DNA of 64,000 nucleotides from CAMEON01 sp963643175 (GTDB lineage: Bacteria > Bacillota > Clostridia > Oscillospirales > CAG-272). Below the pieces are notes generated by a model that saw only the letters and a list, made by a program, of their open reading frames with translations, was not told the DNA's origin and searched no databases. Below, piece after piece: positions 60,924 to 64,000 of the stretch (position 1 is the stretch's first letter; each line of letters opens with the position of its first letter). The DNA is taken from the NCBI GenBank assembly GCA_963643175.1, contig CAVIJF010000001.1:1-64000 (forward strand). The letters run 5' to 3'. The position numbers and the translations under genes were made by a program.

Positions 60924-62396
60924 TCAGTCTGCGTAGTAGCGGTCGTAGTACACGTTGTTTTCGGCGGTTGCGACCGGGCGGTACGCACGCCAGAAGGGTG
61001 CACCGTCCAGCTCCAACTCCTGCACATTTGGCTGATACGACATAATCCGTGTATCGGAGCCGTGGTCATAGCGGTAGTACATCCCCTTCTGCCGCGCGGC
61101 ACCGGCAAACAGGAAGGTGTGCAGGGCATAGGTGCCGGAGCTGTTCGGTTTCACCAAAACGATGTCGCCCGGCTGGAGGTCGTTCTTGTCGGTGATTTCA
61201 ATAAAGCCGTTTTTCTTCGCCCACGTGTGCATGGCGGACACCACCACGCCCTGCGTTACAGGCTGGTCGGTAAAGCCGACACGGTACATGACCCAGCAGA
61301 CCAGTCGGTCACAGCTGACCTTCTTTGCCCGGTTGTTGATGGCGGGATTGATGGGTGCGTCGCCATATGTAAAGTGATTCTCGCGGGCATAGGTCGTCAC
61401 ATACTTTGCCTCGCGGAGAATGTCGCACTGGAGCAGTGTGTAGGGCGCATACACCACGTTTCCCTTTTCGTCGGCGATGCGGTAGCCGAGTTGTTTCCTC
61501 TTGTCGCAGAAGGATTTTGCCTCCTCAAGACTCCCGGTCCCGAATGTGGCGCTCACCCCGGCATCATCGGTGCCTAACTTGTTCTGGTACAGGCAGACGT
61601 AGTAGCCTGCCTCCAGTCCCTCGGCAGGGATATCATCGCCGTAGCCGGTTTTCCCGCTGGTGGTTGTGGAAATTTTGTTGTGGCTGTCCACATAGGATTT
61701 TCCTTCGCTTCGGTTGGAGAAGAACAGCATCTCTCCCAAAATGAGGGTATCCCCTTTCCGGACATCCGTTGACCAGTCAAGGCGGCAACCGTTGTTGAAG
61801 CGTTTGACGTACTGCCCGTTGCGCTGGGCGCTGAGGTCAAGCATGACATACCACCAGCCGTCCCCGCCGATGTAGGAGCCGCTGACGGAACAGCCTGCCG
61901 TGGCGGTCGTCAGACTTCCGGTGGCGTAGAAAAGTTCTGCAAGTCCGCTCTCGCTGCACTTGACTTTGAGGACAATCGTTTTGACATTCTCCGGCGTGAA
62001 GGGCACATAACTGCCCGCGGCGGTTTTTTCGTACCCTGCGGCGTGGTACATATCGCTGATATTGAACGTAACCTGCGGATCGTTAGAGTTTTCACTCGCC
62101 GTCATCAGCACACCCTCCGTGCAAAGCGACACTTCCGTGTCAACGGCAGTGGGGAAGGTCTGCTTCAGAATCGTCTCGTCAAAGCGAGAAAAATCCACCT
62201 GTTCGGCATGGGGAATATATCCCTCCGCGGCTTCCGTTTCGGTTTCGCGGTCGGTTTCTGTTACCGTATCGGACATACTGCTTTCCTCCGTTGACGTCCC
62301 GGTTTCGGGCGTATTGCTTTGTGGGGTACTGCATCCGCCGCACAGCAGGCAGGCGCACAGCACGAGCAGAACGGCTCTGTTCGGTTTCGATTTCAT
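60924..62396 (-). CDS. NlpC/P60-like peptidase lipoprotein
   Basis: A 490-residue secreted protein. The signal peptide has lipobox CGGC (Cys22), then an acidic Thr/Ser linker to about residue 60. A beta-rich module (about 65-230; NDPQVTFNISDMY, LAELFYATG, GGDGWWYVMLDLS) matches a module in the lipoprotein at 55475-58684. The C-terminal domain looks NlpC/P60-like: SCDRLVCWVMYRVG supplies a candidate catalytic Cys362, LQPGDIVLVKP is the typical strand, and YALHTFLFAG gives His426. It may cleave cell-wall peptides. The peptidase call is an inference from short motifs. It is monocistronic with its own promoter. Confidence 0.7.
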   Translation of the reverse strand: MKSKPNRAVLLVLCACLLCGGCSTPQSNTPETGTSTEESSMSDTVTETDRETETEAAEGYIPHAEQVDFSRFDETILKQTFPTAVDTEVSLCTEGVLMTASENSNDPQVTFNISDMYHAAGYEKTAAGSYVPFTPENVKTIVLKVKCSESGLAELFYATGSLTTATAGCSVSGSYIGGDGWWYVMLDLSAQRNGQYVKRFNNGCRLDWSTDVRKGDTLILGEMLFFSNRSEGKSYVDSHNKISTTTSGKTGYGDDIPAEGLEAGYYVCLYQNKLGTDDAGVSATFGTGSLEEAKSFCDKRKQLGYRIADEKGNVVYAPYTLLQCDILREAKYVTTYARENHFTYGDAPINPAINNRAKKVSCDRLVCWVMYRVGFTDQPVTQGVVVSAMHTWAKKNGFIEITDKNDLQPGDIVLVKPNSSGTYALHTFLFAGAARQKGMYYRYDHGSDTRIMSYQPNVQELELDGAPFWRAYRPVATAENNVYYDRYYAD

Positions 62397-62480
62397 AGGT
62401 GGCTCCTTGGTTTTGATTCGGCGGTCTGCATCCGCCGTCCTGATGCCGGACTTCCGCTCAATGCCGGAAGCCGTGTGGGC

Positions 62481-62509
62481 ATTATATCATATTATGATGG
62501 GAAAGTCAA
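62481..62509 (-). promoter_or_regulatory. Sigma-A promoter of the NlpC/P60-like lipoprotein gene
   Basis: On the minus strand TTGACT (62509-62504), 17 bases, TATAAT (62486-62481) preceded by TGA (extended -10). Confidence 0.86.
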
Positions 62510-62589
62510 TAGTTTTTGCGGTAATTTTATGGAACGGTTATCGGCTCTGTCCTGCCTTCGCATAAGCCTTTTGCCCCCGGCATATGCGG

Positions 62590-63150
62590 TCACTCCTCCG
62601 TGTCCGACAGATGAACCACCGTGTACCCGTGACTGACAGCGGGGAGAAACACATCAAACACATCATGCGTGCGCAGACGCAGACTGGACGTGTTGATGCA
62701 GGGATGACAGCCGACGTACTCCCCCGCTAAAACGTCCGCATCCACCAGCAGACGCACACGGCAGTCGGAGTCGTTCATCAGCCCCATGACGCTGACAGAG
62801 CCGGGCGTGATGTCCAGCAACTGCTCCATCGCGTCGGGGGCACCGAAGGACAGCCGCGCCGACCCGATCTGCGCCGACAGCTGCCGGGTGTGAAATACCT
62901 TGTCCCCGGGAATCATAAGAAGGTAGTACTGTGTCTTCTGGCGGTTGCAGAGGAACAGATTCTTGCAGATGACCGCGTGCAGGGCGCTGTCAATATCGGC
63001 GCAGACCTCCATGGTTTCCGCTGCGGGATGGTCAATCCGACCATAGGGAATGTGCAGACTGTCCAGCAGGTCATAGACCCGAATTTCCTTGCCCGGGCGC
63101 CCCGCCGTGTCGGCGGGGCGCCCGTTTTGCAGTATCAGTGCCATATTCAC
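62590..63150 (-). CDS. YbaK/ProX-type aminoacyl-tRNA deacylase
   Basis: A 186-residue protein of the YbaK/EbsC fold. VYDLLDSLHIPYGRIDHPAAETMEV is the usual opening, KNLFLCNRQKTQYYLLMIPGDK carries the conserved Lys, and GSVSVMGLMNDSDCRVRLLVD is the core sequence of the prolyl-tRNA editing (ProXp/PrdX) class. It would hydrolyse mischarged Ala- or Cys-tRNA-Pro. I chose GTG 63150, which overlaps the ruvB stop by 4 bases with GGAG 5 bases upstream; ATG 63144 is the alternative. It is co-transcribed with ruvB. Confidence 0.9.
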   Translation of the reverse strand: MNMALILQNGRPADTAGRPGKEIRVYDLLDSLHIPYGRIDHPAAETMEVCADIDSALHAVICKNLFLCNRQKTQYYLLMIPGDKVFHTRQLSAQIGSARLSFGAPDAMEQLLDITPGSVSVMGLMNDSDCRVRLLVDADVLAGEYVGCHPCINTSSLRLRTHDVFDVFLPAVSHGYTVVHLSDTEE

Positions 63151-64000
63151 TCGTTCTCCGTGTCAAATGCGCTAATTTGCGTACCGGCTATGCCGGTGCC
63201 CGGCGCACCCGCGCCGGCAGGGGGCTTGATGCCAAGGTGCTCGTAGGCAAGCCGCGTGACGTAACGTCCGCGCGGCGTGCGGCTGATAAAGCCCAGCTGC
63301 ATGAGGTACGGCTCGTACACGTCCTCGATGGTGACGGCTTCCTCTCCGACCGTGGCGGCGAGCGTATCCAGGCCCACCGGTCCGCCGCCGTAGAAGCGGA
63401 TAATCGCCTCTATCATGCGGCGGTCGGTGTTGTCCAGCCCCAGATTGTCGATTTCCAGCCTGTCCAGCGCGTAGCCCGCCGTGGCGGCATCAATTTCGGT
63501 CTTGCCCTGCACCTGCGCGAAATCCCGCACGCGCTTGAGCAGGCGGTTGGCAATACGCGGCGTTCCGCGCGACCGGGACGCCAGCTCAAAGGAGCCGTCC
63601 GGCGAGATGGGAATGCCCAGAATGGATGCGCTGCGGCGCACGATGCGCGCCAACTGCTCCGGCGTATATAGCTCCAGCTTGAAGATAACGCCGAAGCGGT
63701 CGCGCAGCGGCGTGGTCAGCTGTCCGGCACGTGTGGTTGCACCGATCAGCGTGAATTTGGGCAGATCAATGCGGATGCTCCGGGCGGTCGGTCCTTTGCC
63801 GATAACGAAATCCACTTCGAAATCTTCCATTGCGGGGTACAGAATTTCTTCAATCATGCGCGGCAGGCGGTGAATTTCGTCGATGAACAGAACGTCGCCC
63901 TCGTTGAGATTGGTCAGCAGTGCCACCAGATCGCCCTTTTTCTCGATGGAGGGACCCGACGTGATGCGCAGATTCACGCCCATCTCGGCGGCGATGATAT
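63147..64000 (-). CDS. ruvB: Holliday junction branch migration helicase RuvB, C-terminal part
   Basis: The gene enters from the right edge of the window, so its N-terminus and Walker A are missing. The visible 284 residues start with IIAAEMGVNLRITSGPSIEK. The Walker B DEIH (VLFIDEIHRL), the sensor motif GATTRAG and the C-terminal winged helix (GPVGLDTLAATVGEE, LGFISRTPRGRYVT) are present. RuvB is the ATP-driven motor of the RuvABC complex. The C-terminus (PPAGAGAPGTGIAGTQ) is unusually Gly/Ala-rich. ruvA would be expected beyond the edge. Confidence 0.97.
   Translation of the reverse strand, partial: IIAAEMGVNLRITSGPSIEKKGDLVALLTNLNEGDVLFIDEIHRLPRMIEEILYPAMEDFEVDFVIGKGPTARSIRIDLPKFTLIGATTRAGQLTTPLRDRFGVIFKLELYTPEQLARIVRRSASILGIPISPDGSFELASRSRGTPRIANRLLKRVRDFAQVQGKTEIDAATAGYALDRLEIDNLGLDNTDRRMIEAIIRFYGGGPVGLDTLAATVGEEAVTIEDVYEPYLMQLGFISRTPRGRYVTRLAYEHLGIKPPAGAGAPGTGIAGTQISAFDTENE

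Overview
The window is a GC-rich, densely packed stretch of bacterial chromosome that looks like an anaerobic member of the Clostridia (Oscillospirales-like gut or rumen lineage). The signs are strong GGAGG ribosome sites, sigma-A promoters with 17-base spacers, many lipoproteins with acidic Ser/Thr linkers, a spore-membrane gene (spoVAC), a lysine riboswitch, an HndABCD-type [FeFe]-hydrogenase and many iron-sulfur proteins. No phage, insertion sequence, CRISPR array, tRNA or rRNA was recognised. A finer taxonomic placement cannot be supported from the sequence alone.

Layout. 1-2 kb: a cell-wall amidase lipoprotein and an alpha/beta hydrolase behind a small palindrome. 2-8.7 kb (minus strand): a Kef-type antiporter with heptamer repeats in its leader, a frameshifted lone spoVAC, and an operon of two solute-binding lipoproteins plus a glycosidase-like protein. 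8.7-12.5 kb: type II pantothenate kinase and alaS. 12.5-13.5 kb: a spacer holding an ABC-transporter gene remnant and a second copy of the palindrome, then a zinc-ribbon/DUF4870 protein. 13.6-20.6 kb: rimO, pgsA and a giant GH78-type rhamnosidase lipoprotein. 20.7-36.4 kb: a long plus-strand housekeeping run (miaB, a YlbF/YmcA protein, mutS, mutL, tgt, HAD phosphatase, Sir2, an FrhB-type iron-sulfur protein, pepF, GH20, PAP2, GNAT).

36.4-46 kb: the hydrogenase locus. hndA is separated from hndB-hndC-hndD by six overlapping or closely spaced genes: two DRTGG-like proteins, two HATPase proteins, a PHP phosphoesterase and a second, sensor-like [FeFe]-hydrogenase in which the proton-relay cysteine is alanine. 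This is the most interesting system in the window. It reads as a probable H2/redox-sensing regulatory module built into the operon of the enzyme it would control. Similar gene neighbourhoods may exist in other Clostridia, but no function can be assigned from sequence alone.

46-58.7 kb: a small Xre repressor with a palindromic operator, greA, two P-loop proteins, a YwaF-like membrane protein, a divergent Crp/iron-sulfur protein pair, an M16C peptidase, a Lys-rich basic protein, an SDR oxidoreductase and a 1069-residue lipoprotein. 58.7-64 kb (minus strand): an NhaC-family transporter under a lysine riboswitch (LysW-like, so probably a lysine transporter), an NlpC/P60-like lipoprotein, a YbaK-type deacylase and the C-terminal part of ruvB, which runs off the window.
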